Part shown: piece by piece, positions 43,659 to 54,464 of the stretch | Layout: each line of letters begins with the position of its first letter | Position numbering within the stretch: position 1 is the stretch's first letter | Origin: Crenobacter intestini | Lineage (GTDB): Bacteria > Pseudomonadota > Gammaproteobacteria > Burkholderiales > Chromobacteriaceae | Direction: 5' to 3' | Assembly: GCF_004919095.1 (NCBI RefSeq) | Contig: NZ_STGJ01000008.1 | Coordinates: 33,964-97,963 of the forward strand | DNA length: 64,000 nt | Program-made: the position numbers and the translations under genes | The notes under the pieces: generated by a model | What the model saw: the letters and a program-made list of their open reading frames with translations, nothing else | What the model was told of the DNA's origin: nothing | The model's database searches: none

Positions 43659-44594
43659 TTAACTGGCTCGGTAGCGGTTGAGGCGCGCCGCGTGGCTGTC
43701 CTTGCCCAGATAGCCGGGCACCACCGCCTCCAGCGCGCTGGGCGTGAAGCCCAGCAGGTCGGCGGGGAAGGGCGCGAGGCTGACGTTGTCGACCTGCAAG
43801 GAGCGCACATTGTCGCGGCTGATCAGCGTGGGGCCCGGCAGGCACTCCATCACCGACGCCTGCAGCATGGCCAGGGCGGCCGGCAGCGGGATCACCGTGC
43901 GCGGGTGGCCGGTGACCTCGCCCACGTAGCGCACCAGTTCGGCCAGCGTATAGCTGTTCGGCCCGGCCAGTTCCAGCACCTCGCCGACGGTCGCGGGGCG
44001 CTCAAGGCAGGCGGCGATGGCGCGTGCGACGTCCTCGACCCACACCGGTGCGAAGCGGGTGGCGGCGCCGGAGAGCGGCAGCAGCGGCAGGTGCCGGCAC
44101 AGGCTGGCGAACAGGTTGAGGAAGCTGTCGCCGCGCCCGAACACCACCGACGGGCGCAGGATGGTCCAGGAAAGGCCGCTCTGTTCGACGACGCGCTCGC
44201 CCAGCGCCTTGGTCTGCTGGTAGTCGGAAGGCGCGTGCGCGTCCGACCCCAGCGCGCTGACGTGGACCAGTCGGCGCACGCCGGCCGCGCGCATCGCGCG
44301 GGTGAGGGTCTCGGGCAGCGTGACATGCGCGCGCTCGAAGTCGCGGCGGCGCCCGTGCAGGATGCCGACGAGGTTGACCACCGCGTCGTGCCCGGCGAGC
44401 AGGCGCGTGAGCGAACCCTCGTCGTAGACGTCGGCCGCCACCACGCTTACACCGGGCAGCACCGACAGCGCCGGGTGGCTGTCCGGGCGGCGGCTCACGA
44501 CGGTGAGCAGCGCACCCTGTCGGGTCAGGTACTCGGCGACGGTGCTGCCGATAAAGCCGGTGCCGCCGATCAGCGCGATGCGGGGTGCATCCAT
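43659..44594 (-). CDS. NAD(P)-binding protein of the NDUFA9/atypical SDR family
   Basis: A 311-residue protein with an N-terminal Rossmann motif IALIGGTGFIGSTVAEYLTRQG and a following VVSRRPDSHPAL that suggests NADP preference. Later, VNLVGILHGRRRDFERAHV and SAIGSDA-like SALGSDAHAPSDYQQTKALGE are those of complex-I-type NDUFA9 relatives. The typical SDR Tyr-x3-Lys reads YQQTK. The bacterial function is unclear, possibly quinone- or complex I-related. It sits 26 nt downstream of slt in the cluster. Confidence 0.82.
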   Translation of the reverse strand: MDAPRIALIGGTGFIGSTVAEYLTRQGALLTVVSRRPDSHPALSVLPGVSVVAADVYDEGSLTRLLAGHDAVVNLVGILHGRRRDFERAHVTLPETLTRAMRAAGVRRLVHVSALGSDAHAPSDYQQTKALGERVVEQSGLSWTILRPSVVFGRGDSFLNLFASLCRHLPLLPLSGAATRFAPVWVEDVARAIAACLERPATVGEVLELAGPNSYTLAELVRYVGEVTGHPRTVIPLPAALAMLQASVMECLPGPTLISRDNVRSLQVDNVSLAPFPADLLGFTPSALEAVVPGYLGKDSHAARLNRYRAS

Positions 44595-44620
44595 GTCCGT
44601 CTCCTTGTCAGTGTTTCGGC

Positions 44621-46456
44621 CTATTTGGCCGCGATGGTACCCATGCGGGCGCTCAGCGAGGTCTCGCCTTCACCCGACTGTGCCGCGTACTCGACGGCGT
44701 TCGCCATCACCTTCTGCACATAGTCGCGCGTCTCGGTGAACGGGATGGTCTCGGCGTAGATCGCGCCTTCCAGCGGGCGGCTGTCGCGCCAGGCGCGCGC
44801 GCGCCCCGGGCCTGCGTTGTAGCCGGCGGTCGCCAGCACCGGGTGGCCGGTGGTGTCGAGCACGTGGCGCAAGTACCAGGTGCCCAAGTGGATGTTGGTG
44901 TCGACGTCGTTCACGTCGAAGCTGTCCATGCCGACCTTGGCGGCGACCCAGCGTGCGGTGGCCGGCATCAGCTGCATCAGCCCCTGCGCACCGACGCCGG
45001 AGCGCGCGACGGTGACGAAGCGGCTCTCCTGGCGCATCAGCCCGTATATCCACGCCGGGTCGACTTCGAGCTGCGCGGCGTAGCGGCGCGTCGCGTCGCG
45101 GTACGGGGTCAGGAAACGCAGGCCGAAGTTGTGCTGGTTCCTGGTGCGCTCGGCGCTGTAGATCGCCATGTCGTAGTAGCCGCGCGCGCGGCCATACTCG
45201 GCGGCGGCGATGAGTGCCTTGTCGTCCTTGCCGCGCATCGCCCAGCGCCACTCGCGCCGGCCTTCTTCCAGCAGTGCCGGCTCGCCTTTCTCGCGCGCGT
45301 AGTCGAACAGCAGGCTCGCGCGGCGGACCGCCGGCTCGGCGCCGGCGCGCGCGATATCGGCGTCGCTGGCGGACAGCGGCGAGGGCGGCGCCGAGACGCT
45401 GCTACCCAGTGTCTCGCGCGCGAGGATGCCGTAGTAGTTGTGCTCGGACGAGAGCTGCGCGAGGCGGGCCTGCCCTTGTGCGCGCTGTCCCTGTGCAAGC
45501 TCGGCGCGAGCGCGCCAGTAGCGCCACGCGCCCTTGGCGGCAAGCTTGGCCGGCATCTTCGAGGTGACGGCGAGTACGGTGTTCCAGTCTTCGGCGCGCA
45601 AGGCCGCACGCGCCCACCACTCCCACTGCTCGGGGGTCAGCTCGGACGGCAGCGCGCGCGAAAACCAGACAAGCGCGTTGCCCGCGTCCTGCTTGCGGGC
45701 GGCCAACAGCGCAAGCTGCCCCCAGCCGAACGCCGACTGCTCGGCGGTGAGCGAGGGCGCCAGACGGGTGAGCTCGGCAGCGGCGCCGGTAAGGTCGCTC
45801 TTGCCCTGGCGGACAACGGCGATCACCGCGGCCTCGTTGCTGCCCGGCGTGAAGAATTCTTCGGAGAGACCTGCGGCGGAGGCGAGTCCCCGGGCGACGG
45901 TCACGTAATTGATGGCGACCAGCGAGCGCACGCGCGAGCGAACCTCGTCGGCCGACAGCGTGCCTTGCCGCGCCGCCTCGTTAAGTAAAGCGTTGCAGCC
46001 GTCCGGCAGTTTCAGGTTGTCGAGCAGGTCGGCGTCGGGTTGGGCCTTCTGGCCGGCCTTCAATTCGGCGAGCGTCGCGTAGCACGCGGTCTCGGTGTCG
46101 CGCTCGTCCGCGGGGACCCGGCGGATCTCGCGCGCGAAGGCCGTCCAGTCGTTGTCCTTGCCCAGGCGTTTGAGCCATTCGCCGGTCAGCCTTTCGGTCA
46201 GCGTCGACGCGGGCTCGGCCGCAAGGAAGGCGCGCGCCGGCGCGTCGTCGCCGTTTTCCAGCGCGAGCAGCGCCTGCCAGTAGCGCGGGTAGGCGGCGAG
46301 GGTGTCGGAGCGGGTCGCCTCGACGGTGCGCGCAAGCGTCGCGGCGTCCTTCTGGCGCCACGCGGCACGTGCGGCGACCAGTTCGTCACCGGTGTCCGCC
46401 GCGGCGTAGGGGGTCAGGCCCGCGACCAGGGTCGCGAGCAGCAAAGTCTTTTTCAT
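44621..46456 (-). CDS. slt: Soluble lytic murein transglycosylase
   Basis: A periplasmic enzyme cleaving peptidoglycan to 1,6-anhydromuropeptides. From ATG 46456 it has 611 residues. The signal peptide is KKTLLLATLVAGLTPYAAA. A long helical superhelix (about 25-440) with the C-terminal PAWIYGLMRQESRFVTVA carries the catalytic Glu. SGVGAQGLMQLMPATARWV and TAGYNAGPGRARAW complete the goose-lysozyme-like domain. An alternative start at 46471, which overlaps the trkH stop (ATGA) and adds five residues, is equally plausible on coupling grounds. Family E. coli Slt70 is 645 residues. Confidence 0.92.
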   Translation of the reverse strand: MKKTLLLATLVAGLTPYAAADTGDELVAARAAWRQKDAATLARTVEATRSDTLAAYPRYWQALLALENGDDAPARAFLAAEPASTLTERLTGEWLKRLGKDNDWTAFAREIRRVPADERDTETACYATLAELKAGQKAQPDADLLDNLKLPDGCNALLNEAARQGTLSADEVRSRVRSLVAINYVTVARGLASAAGLSEEFFTPGSNEAAVIAVVRQGKSDLTGAAAELTRLAPSLTAEQSAFGWGQLALLAARKQDAGNALVWFSRALPSELTPEQWEWWARAALRAEDWNTVLAVTSKMPAKLAAKGAWRYWRARAELAQGQRAQGQARLAQLSSEHNYYGILARETLGSSVSAPPSPLSASDADIARAGAEPAVRRASLLFDYAREKGEPALLEEGRREWRWAMRGKDDKALIAAAEYGRARGYYDMAIYSAERTRNQHNFGLRFLTPYRDATRRYAAQLEVDPAWIYGLMRQESRFVTVARSGVGAQGLMQLMPATARWVAAKVGMDSFDVNDVDTNIHLGTWYLRHVLDTTGHPVLATAGYNAGPGRARAWRDSRPLEGAIYAETIPFTETRDYVQKVMANAVEYAAQSGEGETSLSARMGTIAAK

Positions 46457-46467
46457 CGTATTGGGCG

Positions 46468-47958
46468 TCATTTTCGCCAGAACGCGGGCGTAAACAGGAT
46501 CAGCAGGGTAAAGAGCTCGAGGCGGCCCAGTAGCATGGCCAGCGCGCACACCCAGGTCTGGAAGTCGGTCAGCCCCGCGTAGTTGGCGGCGGGGCCGACC
46601 TGGCCCAGGCCCGGGCCCGTGTTGTTGATGCACGAGATCACCGCGCTGAACGAAGTCATGAAGTCCAGCCCCGAGGCGATCATCACGAAGGTCAGCACGA
46701 TGATGCTCATCACGTACACGAAGATGAAGCCGAGCACCGAGAACGCGACGCTGTTCGGCAGCGCGCGGCCGTTGACCTTCAGGGGGAGGACAGCGCGCGG
46801 GTGCAGAAGTTGCGTCGTCTCGCGCTGCGCCTGCCGGAACAGGATCAGCGTGCGGATCATCTTGATGCCGCCGCCGACCGAGCCGGAGCTCGCGGTAAAG
46901 CACGACAGGAACATCATCCATAGTGGCACGAAGATCGGCCACTGCGCGTAGTCGGCGCTGGCAAAGCCCGAGTCGGTCGCGATCGAGATCACGTTGAAGC
47001 TGACATGGCGCAGCGCGGCGCCGAAGGTGTAGATCTCGCGCCACCACAGGAAGGCCGACAGCATCAGGATGGAGCCGAAGATCACCGCCAACACCGCCAC
47101 CGCCTCGGAGTCGGCGCGGTAGGGCCTGAGCGACTTCTGGCGCAGCGCGTAGAAGTGCGTCGCGTAGTTGAGGCCGGAGATCAGCGTGAAGCCGGCGATG
47201 ATCATCTCGATCGACAGCGAGTCGAAGTGGCCGACGCTGGCGTCCTTGGTCGAGAAGCCGCCCAGCGCGACGGTGGAGAGGCCGTGGCACAGCGCGTCGA
47301 ACCAGTCCATGCCGGCGGCCTTCAGCGCGAGGATGCACAGCAGGGTGAACACGCAATAGAGCAGCCACAGGCTCTTGGCGGCCTGCGCGATGCGCGGCGC
47401 GAGCTTGGCGTCCTTCATCGGGCCGGGCATCTCGGCCTTGTAGATCTGCATGCCCCCGACGCCGAACATCGGCAGGATGGCGACCGCCAGCACGATGATC
47501 CCCATGCCGCCCAGCCACTGCATGAAGTGGCGCCAGAAGTTGATCGCCGGCGGCAGGGAGTCCAGCGAGGAGAGCACGGTCGCGCCGTTGGTGGTCAGCG
47601 CCGAGATCGACTCGAAGAAGGCGTCGGTGAACGAGAGTTCGGGGTCGTGCAGCATGAACGGCATCGCCGAGGTCGCAGCCAGCCCCACCCACAGCGTCAC
47701 CACCAGGATGAAGCCGTCGCGTGGCTTGAGTTCGGCCTCGTAGCGTCGGGTTGCCGCCCACATGAAGAGGCCGATGGCGAGGCCGGCGACCGCCGCCAGC
47801 AGGAAGTTCTCCAGCGTCTGGTCGCGGTAGACGACCGAGACGACGGCGGGCACGGCGAACATGCACGAAAAGAGCATGATCAGCTTGGACATGATGTGCG
47901 CGACCGGCAACAGCTTGCCGAGCGCGCCGACGCTCGCGCGGTGGGCGACGGTGTGCAT
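46468..47958 (-). CDS. trkH: Trk-type potassium uptake protein, membrane subunit
   Basis: K+-translocating subunit of the Trk system. It has 496 residues and about ten membrane helices arranged as four M1-P-M2 repeats. The four filter loops are visible as ALTTNGAT, STVALGGFST, ATDSGFAS and CINNTGPGLG, each with the conserved Gly. ATG 47958 overlaps the trkA stop by one base (TGATG), consistent with co-translation with its regulator TrkA. Nothing is missing. Confidence 0.95.
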   Translation of the reverse strand: MHTVAHRASVGALGKLLPVAHIMSKLIMLFSCMFAVPAVVSVVYRDQTLENFLLAAVAGLAIGLFMWAATRRYEAELKPRDGFILVVTLWVGLAATSAMPFMLHDPELSFTDAFFESISALTTNGATVLSSLDSLPPAINFWRHFMQWLGGMGIIVLAVAILPMFGVGGMQIYKAEMPGPMKDAKLAPRIAQAAKSLWLLYCVFTLLCILALKAAGMDWFDALCHGLSTVALGGFSTKDASVGHFDSLSIEMIIAGFTLISGLNYATHFYALRQKSLRPYRADSEAVAVLAVIFGSILMLSAFLWWREIYTFGAALRHVSFNVISIATDSGFASADYAQWPIFVPLWMMFLSCFTASSGSVGGGIKMIRTLILFRQAQRETTQLLHPRAVLPLKVNGRALPNSVAFSVLGFIFVYVMSIIVLTFVMIASGLDFMTSFSAVISCINNTGPGLGQVGPAANYAGLTDFQTWVCALAMLLGRLELFTLLILFTPAFWRK

Positions 47959-49334
47959 CAGAAGAACCCCAGCTTGACCTGGACCAGCTGCTCGATCTCG
48001 CGCACCTGGTGGCGGCGCGACACGAAGATGATCAGGTGGTCGCCGTCGGCGAGTACCTCGTCGTGGTGCGCCATGCGCACCTCGTCGCCGCGCACCAGCG
48101 CACAGATGCGGCAGCCTTGAGGCATCTCGATCTCGTCGATGCGCCGGCCGACCAGGCGCGAGGTCTTGACGTCGCCGTGGATCACCACCTCCATCGCCTC
48201 GGCGCTGCCGCCGCGCAAGGGGTGGACCGCCTCGACGTCGCCGCGGCGCAGGTGGGCGAGGATGGAGCCGATGGTCGAGAGGTGCGGCGAGACGGCGATG
48301 TCGATGCGGTGGCCCTCGAGCAGGCCGACGTAGCTGGACCGGTTGACCAGCGCGATCACGCGGCGCGCGCCCATGCGCTTGGCCAGCAGCGCCGACATCA
48401 CGTTGTCCTCGTCGTCGTTGGTCAACGCGCAGAACATGTCCATCTCGTCGATGTTCTCGGCTTCCAAGAGTTCCTCGTCGGTGGCCTCGCCCTGCAGCAC
48501 CAGCGTGCGCTCGAGCGACTCGCCCAGGCGACGGCAGCGCTCGAGTCCGTGGTCGATGATCTTCACCTCGTAGCCCGCCTGCTCGAGCAGCCGCGCCAGG
48601 CGAAAGCCGATATTGCCGCCGCCGGCGATCATCACGCGGCGGATCGGCGGGTCGTCCTTGCGCAGCTCGGAGAGCACGTCGCGCACCGCGTCGGGCTGGG
48701 CGAGGAAGAACACCTCGTCGTCGCACTGGATCTCGGTCTCGCCGGTGGGCAGGATCAGCGCGTCCTCGCGCGCGATCGCGCAGATGCGGCAGTTGGCGTC
48801 GGGCAGGTCCTGGCGGATGCGGCGCAGCTCGCGCCCGACCAGGAGGCCGCCCCTGAGCGCCTCGGTCGCGACCAGCTGTACCTGGCCTTCGGCGAAGTCG
48901 AGCACCTGCAGCGCGCCGGGGTACTCGAACAGGCGGAACAGGTTGTGGGTGACGATCTGCTCGGGGCAGATCGCGTAGTCGACCATGAACTCCTCGAGCA
49001 GGCCCTCGCCGCCGTACTCGACGTAGTCGCTGGCGCGGATGCGCGCGATCTTGGTCGGGATGTTGAAGCGGCTGCCGGCGATCTTGCAGGCGGCGAGGTT
49101 GGTCTCGTCGTTGCGGGTGAGCGCGAGCAGCATGTCGCAGTCGGCGGCGCCGGCGCGCGCGAGCACCGACGGGTGCGCGGCGTTGCCGACCACGGTCTGG
49201 ATGTCCAGCCTGTCCTGCAGCTTCTTGAGCAAGGCGGCGTCGAGGTCGACCACCACGATGTCGTTGTCGTCGGAGACCAGGTTTTCGGCGACGCGCGCAC
49301 CGACCTGGCCGCCGCCGAGGATGATGATTTTCAC
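47958..49334 (-). CDS. trkA: Trk potassium uptake regulatory protein TrkA
   Basis: Cytoplasmic NAD-binding regulator of TrkH. Its 458 residues form two tandem RCK units. Rossmann motifs IILGGGQVGARVAENL (N-terminal) and MIAGGGNIGFRLARLLEQAG (near 235) are both intact. Each is followed by a TrkA-C domain (LPTGETEIQCDDEVFF and CALVRGDEVRMAHHDE). It is the first gene of the minus-strand cluster trkA-trkH-slt. The gap upstream (49335-49451) shows no clear promoter to me. Confidence 0.95.
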   Translation of the reverse strand: MKIIILGGGQVGARVAENLVSDDNDIVVVDLDAALLKKLQDRLDIQTVVGNAAHPSVLARAGAADCDMLLALTRNDETNLAACKIAGSRFNIPTKIARIRASDYVEYGGEGLLEEFMVDYAICPEQIVTHNLFRLFEYPGALQVLDFAEGQVQLVATEALRGGLLVGRELRRIRQDLPDANCRICAIAREDALILPTGETEIQCDDEVFFLAQPDAVRDVLSELRKDDPPIRRVMIAGGGNIGFRLARLLEQAGYEVKIIDHGLERCRRLGESLERTLVLQGEATDEELLEAENIDEMDMFCALTNDDEDNVMSALLAKRMGARRVIALVNRSSYVGLLEGHRIDIAVSPHLSTIGSILAHLRRGDVEAVHPLRGGSAEAMEVVIHGDVKTSRLVGRRIDEIEMPQGCRICALVRGDEVRMAHHDEVLADGDHLIIFVSRRHQVREIEQLVQVKLGFF

Positions 49335-49451
49335 GTGTATTGTCCGGCAGAAGACTTGTTCGCCGGCATTTTACCGTGACTGGCGCCTGGGTGGCGGCCC
49401 GCCGGCACCTGGCGTGCGCAGCGGTCGCTCGTTTTGGGCTGCCGGACGGCG

Positions 49452-50480
49452 TCAGGCGGCGGTGAACACCTTGCGCCAGCGGCCGTTGTCGAGCGCCTCG
49501 AGGCCGAGCCGCGCGTAGAGCGCGGCGTGCGCGCTGCTTGTCGCACCAAGCTGGACCTCGGGGCAGCCTTGTCGTGCCAGGCGGGTGAACAGCGCCTGCA
49601 CCAGCTGGCGGGCGAGGGCGGTTTGGGTGTTGGCGGGCACGAGCGTGAGTGTGGTACCTGCTTCTTGCGCGTGTGCGCGGGCAAAGCCGACGACGGCGCC
49701 TTCGCGCACGGCGACCACCCACGGGGTGCGCGCCGCTTGCGCGGCGCGGACCTCGGCGGCCAGCAGCGCCTCGGGCAGGCCCGAGAGGGCGGCGAGCACC
49801 GGCACGTCGTCGACGTGCACGTCGCGCACCCGGCTGCGCGGCCGCTGCCCTTTGCGCGCGGCCTGCGCCTTGGGCGGTTCGAAGTCGGCGAGCCGGTGCT
49901 TGACGCACAGCGCGGCGTACGCGTCGTTCGCCGCGTATAGCACCTGACGGTCGGCAAGCTGGGTCGCGGCCCAGTTCGAGGTGCCGACCTGCTTGCTCTT
50001 GGCCAGACGCTGACCGAACAAAAGCGCGATGGCGGTCTTGGCGCCGACTTCCTGGCTGAAGCCGTAGGCGCGCAGCACCTGGCCCAAATCGACGATGCCG
50101 CGGGCCGTCACCTCGAAGCGGCGCGCGAGTTGCGCGAGGTCGCCGCGCAGGCCGAAGCCGACCTTGGCGGGGGATTCGGCCTCGATCAGCGCGAGCGCCG
50201 GTGCGAGCGTTTCCGGGCGGCAGCTCTGGAACAGCCACGCGTGCTCCCGTGTGCAAAACTGCAACAGGTGCGGGCCGGTCGACGCTTCGCCGCGGCTGAA
50301 AGTGGGTTTGGATTCGGTGTCGAAGCCGATCTCGGCTTGGGCGGCCAGCGCGCGGTAGGCGGCTTCGGCTTCGGCTTCGGTGGCCACGACGGTGACCGCC
50401 TGCCGCGCGAGCCCCTCGAACAGGGGGAGCTCGGCGATGGCGGTCTTGTCGGGCAGGGTGGTGGGCATCCGTTCGGGCAT
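49452..50480 (-). CDS. DEDDy 3'-5' exonuclease fused to a GNAT-like domain
   Basis: A 342-residue protein. Residues ~28-200 form an RNase D/KapD-like 3'-5' exonuclease fold. The metal set is complete: Asp54 and Glu56 in FDTES, Asp114 in LRGD, and Tyr182/Asp186 in YAANDAY. A basic linker (ARKGQRPRSRVR, about 208-219) leads to a C-terminal ~120-residue domain with GNAT-like features: WVVAVREGAVVGFARA, then LARQLVQALF and ALYARLGLEALDNGRW. The usual acetyl-CoA loop (Q/R-x-x-G-x-G/A) is not clear. The substrate and partner are unknown. The gene is flanked by trkA and an MCP, both on the minus strand. Confidence 0.7.
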   Translation of the reverse strand: MPERMPTTLPDKTAIAELPLFEGLARQAVTVVATEAEAEAAYRALAAQAEIGFDTESKPTFSRGEASTGPHLLQFCTREHAWLFQSCRPETLAPALALIEAESPAKVGFGLRGDLAQLARRFEVTARGIVDLGQVLRAYGFSQEVGAKTAIALLFGQRLAKSKQVGTSNWAATQLADRQVLYAANDAYAALCVKHRLADFEPPKAQAARKGQRPRSRVRDVHVDDVPVLAALSGLPEALLAAEVRAAQAARTPWVVAVREGAVVGFARAHAQEAGTTLTLVPANTQTALARQLVQALFTRLARQGCPEVQLGATSSAHAALYARLGLEALDNGRWRKVFTAA

Positions 50481-50509
50481 CGCGCCATTGTACGCGCAAT
50501 GCGTGCGGC

Positions 50510-52159
50510 TTAGCGCGTACGGAAGTGCCCGATCGCGCTATTGAGTTCGCTGGCGAGGGTCGCCATCTCGCCGGTCATCCGGTTCGAATCCCCGACCGCC
50601 TGGCTGTTCTCGTGGCCCATCGCCGCGATCCGCTCGACGTTGCGCGCGGCGTCGTTGCTGGCCGTGCTCTGTTCGCGCATCGCCGCGGCGATCTGTTGCG
50701 TCTTGTCGAGCAGCTGGCTGGCGCGCCCCTGCAGGGTGGCCAGGCGCGCGCCGAGCGACTGGCTCAACTCGACGCCCTGCGCGACACGGCTGGCCGCCTC
50801 CTGCATGCTGCCGACGGCCTTGCCGGTGTCGGCCTGCACGCCGCGGATCTTGTCGCTGATCTCGCCGGTTGCCTGGCTGGTGCGCTCGGCGAGTTTCCTC
50901 ACCTCGTCGGCGACCACCGCGAAGCCGCGGCCCTGCTCGCCGGCGCGTGCCGCCTCGATCGCCGCGTTCAGCGCCAGCAGGTTGGTCTGCTCGGCGATGT
51001 CGCGGATCACGCCGACGATGCTGCCGATCTCTTCCGAGCGCTGGTTGAGCTGGTCGATGATGGCTTCGGACTGGCTGATCGTCCCGGCGATCGCCTGCAT
51101 CTCGCTGCTCGAGCGCCCGGCCAGGGCGAGCCCCTCGTCGGCCTCCTGGCGGCTGGTGCGCGCCTCTTCGGCCATCTGCTGGGCGTGGTCGGCGACGAGG
51201 TCGATGCTGACCGTCATCTGTTCGACCGCGGCGGCGGTCGACGAGGACGCGTCGCTTTGCTGGCGGCTGGCGTCGGCGACCCGTTGCGAGACGCCGGACA
51301 GGCTCGCCGCGGTGTCCCCCAGCCGGGCGGCGCCGGTGCGGGTTTGTTCGATGAATGCGCGCAACTGGCCAAGCAGTGCCTCCAGCGCCTCGGTGGTCCG
51401 GCTGATTTCGTCATCGCCGTGCGTGCCCACCTGCAGCGTCAGGTCGTTGTTGCGGGCGGCTTCCACAAGCTTGCCCTGCAGCGCGTTCAGCGGCCGCGTG
51501 ATCGAGTGGGCGAGCAGCCAGGACAGGGCGATTCCGGCTGCGAGTGCCGCGGCGACGATGGCGAGCAGCGTCGTGATCGCGCGGTGGGTGCCCGATTCGA
51601 GCTCGCTCGACGCGGCCTTCGTCTGCGCGTTGACCGTCCCGTCGACCTTGTCCAGCGTATTGCGCGCGTCGTAGAGCGCCGGCTTGAATGGCATGATGGC
51701 GGCGTCGGCCAGGTTGGCGCTGGCGATCTCGCCGCGTTCGATCTGCCCGTACAGCGTGTTCATGCCCTGTTCGTAGCGGCCGATGCCGGCGCCGACCCGG
51801 TCGAGTTCGGTCGCGAACGGCGCCGCGGCGCTTTCGCCGCGCACCTTGGCGAGCTGTTCCTTGAAGCGGGCGATGCGCTTGTCGAGGTCCTGCTTGTTGG
51901 TCTGGATGCTCTGCTCGCTGCCAGCCGGGTTGCCGATGCTGATGAAGATGTTTTTTTCGTCCTGGCGCACCGAGCGCAGGGTGAGCTGCAACTCGGCCAG
52001 CGAGTGGCGCAGCGCGATGTCTTCGCGGAGCAGGCGTGTGGCCTCGTCGTCCAGCGTGACGAGCGAGCGCCAACCGACGGCGCCGACGAGGGCGCAGGCG
52101 GTGAGCAGCAGGGTGGCGAGCAGCGTGATCCGCCGCGAAATGGTCAGACGGTCGAACAT
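50510..52159 (-). CDS. Methyl-accepting chemotaxis protein
   Basis: A 549-residue transducer. The N-terminal membrane helix (about 10-30) is followed by a periplasmic four-helix-bundle ligand domain of about 160 residues ([22 protein letters not shown]). A second membrane helix lies near 195-215, then a HAMP domain ([19 protein letters not shown]). The cytoplasmic signalling hairpin tip reads [41 protein letters not shown]. It has no C-terminal CheR/CheB pentapeptide. The ligand is unknown. A 7-bp-arm inverted repeat lies upstream. No chemotaxis kinase genes are in the window. Confidence 0.94.
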   Translation of the reverse strand: MFDRLTISRRITLLATLLLTACALVGAVGWRSLVTLDDEATRLLREDIALRHSLAELQLTLRSVRQDEKNIFISIGNPAGSEQSIQTNKQDLDKRIARFKEQLAKVRGESAAAPFATELDRVGAGIGRYEQGMNTLYGQIERGEIASANLADAAIMPFKPALYDARNTLDKVDGTVNAQTKAASSELESGTHRAITTLLAIVAAALAAGIALSWLLAHSITRPLNALQGKLVEAARNNDLTLQVGTHGDDEISRTTEALEALLGQLRAFIEQTRTGAARLGDTAASLSGVSQRVADASRQQSDASSSTAAAVEQMTVSIDLVADHAQQMAEEARTSRQEADEGLALAGRSSSEMQAIAGTISQSEAIIDQLNQRSEEIGSIVGVIRDIAEQTNLLALNAAIEAARAGEQGRGFAVVADEVRKLAERTSQATGEISDKIRGVQADTGKAVGSMQEAASRVAQGVELSQSLGARLATLQGRASQLLDKTQQIAAAMREQSTASNDAARNVERIAAMGHENSQAVGDSNRMTGEMATLASELNSAIGHFRTR

Positions 52160-52196
52160 GATTTTCCCCCGGCACTAGCCACTGGTCGTAGCCATT

Positions 52197-52219
52197 CGAT
52201 AGAGGTGGTTATTCTATCG
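52197..52219. promoter_or_regulatory. Inverted repeat upstream of the MCP gene
   Basis: CGATAGA-N9-TCTATCG is a perfect 7-bp-arm inverted repeat 38 bp upstream of the MCP start. It could be an operator or a stem-loop in the leader. It partly resembles a sigma-28 -10 (CCGATAG) on the minus strand, but the matching -35 is poor. Confidence 0.35.
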
Positions 52220-52262
52220 GGAGGGATTCGGGAGCAAGACCGCAGTTGCCCAAAATGGGTGA

Positions 52263-52284
52263 GGCCGCCGCGGGCGCGGCGGCC
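52263..52284 (-). terminator. GC-rich hairpin after tyrS
   Basis: A 9-bp stem (GGCCGCCGC/GCGGCGGCC) with a GGGC loop lies 8 nt beyond the tyrS stop. It is followed on the minus strand by TCACCCATTTTGGG, without a proper T-run, so termination efficiency is doubtful. Confidence 0.4.
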
Positions 52285-52291
52285 GGAAGGC

Positions 52292-53566
<1,275 letters not shown>

Positions 53567-53720
53567 GGGCTCTCCAAATAGTGCAAAAAGCGGCGGGCGC
53601 CGCTGACGGAGCCCGCTTCAAAAAGATTGACAATTCTACCCGAAAGCACGCCCCGCGCCGAGGCTGGCGGCGCCATTATTCAAGTAGAATAGAAAGCATC
53701 CAATTTGTAAGGAGGACAAG

Positions 53721-54380
53721 ATGAAGCATCAGGTCAAGGTGTGGGACGCGCCGACCCGCCTGTTCCACTGGACGCTGGCCGCCAGCTTCGCCTTCATGTG
53801 GTGGAGCGCCGAACAGGGTGGCGACTGGATGGCGTGGCATTTGAGGGGCGGCGTGCTGATCGCGGTGCTCTTGGTGTTCCGTCTGCTCTGGGGCGTGCTG
53901 GGCAGCCAGACCGCGCGTTTTGCCGACTTCCTGAAGGGGCCGGCGTCCATCCTGCGCTATGTGCGCGGCGAGCTGACCGAACGCGAACAGCCCGGCCACA
54001 ACCCGCTAGGCGGCTGGATGGTGCTGGCCATGCTCGCCGCCCTGGCGGCGCAAGTCACAACCGGGCTCTTCTCGGCCGACGTCAACGCCTATATCTACGA
54101 CGGCCCGCTGGCCGCGGCGATCAGCAGCGAGACGGCCGAGCAGATGAACAGCTATCACCGGCTGAACTTCAACCTGGTGCTCGCGCTGGTCGGCCTGCAC
54201 CTGGCGGCCATCGTGTTCTACCGCGTGGTGAAACGGCAGAACCTGGTCAAGCCGATGCTCACCGGCTACAAGAGCATCGAGGGCGAGGCGCCCAGCCTCT
54301 ACTTCGCGCCGGTGGTCATCGCGCTGGTGACGCTGGTGGTCGCCGCCGGCGCGGTGTACTTCGTGCTGACGCGGTTTTGA
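53721..54380 (+). CDS. Cytochrome b561-type membrane protein
   Basis: A 219-residue haem-b protein with four to five membrane helices. It begins VKVWDAPTRLFHWTLAASF, where the His of LFHW is a haem ligand. LRGGVLIAVLLVFRLLWGVLG and TGLFSADVNAYIYDGP follow, with HRLNFNLVLALVGLHLAAI near 154-172 carrying further histidines. This matches the bacterial cytochrome b561/Ni-hydrogenase-b group that passes electrons between quinol and a c-type cytochrome. Two class II cytochromes c are convergent immediately downstream, likely partners. AAGGAGGA supports ATG 53721. Confidence 0.85.
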   Translation: MKHQVKVWDAPTRLFHWTLAASFAFMWWSAEQGGDWMAWHLRGGVLIAVLLVFRLLWGVLGSQTARFADFLKGPASILRYVRGELTEREQPGHNPLGGWMVLAMLAALAAQVTTGLFSADVNAYIYDGPLAAAISSETAEQMNSYHRLNFNLVLALVGLHLAAIVFYRVVKRQNLVKPMLTGYKSIEGEAPSLYFAPVVIALVTLVVAAGAVYFVLTRF

Positions 54381-54398
54381 CAGGTTGAGCGGGGCATG

Positions 54399-54427
54399 AA
54401 AAAGGGGAGGCCAAGCCTCCCCTTTTT
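54399..54427. terminator. Bidirectional terminator between cytochrome b and cytochrome c genes
   Basis: The stem GGGGAGGC-CAA-GCCTCCCC is flanked by five A (54399-54403) and five T (54423-54427), so it can stop transcription from both sides. Confidence 0.9.
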
Positions 54428-54464
54428 GCGTGGCTTGCGCGGCGCTAAGGCGCCGGCTGCACGC

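Noticed and set aside
46468-50499. A single 1343-codon frame ending with trkH
   Set aside because: Only the trkH portion (to 47958) has homology; the rest is out of frame with trkA and the exonuclease gene and runs over them as a chimeric shadow.
52197-52240. A sigma-28 promoter for the MCP gene
   Set aside because: A CCGATAG-like -10 is present on the minus strand, but no TAAAGTTT-like -35 lies 11 bp upstream.
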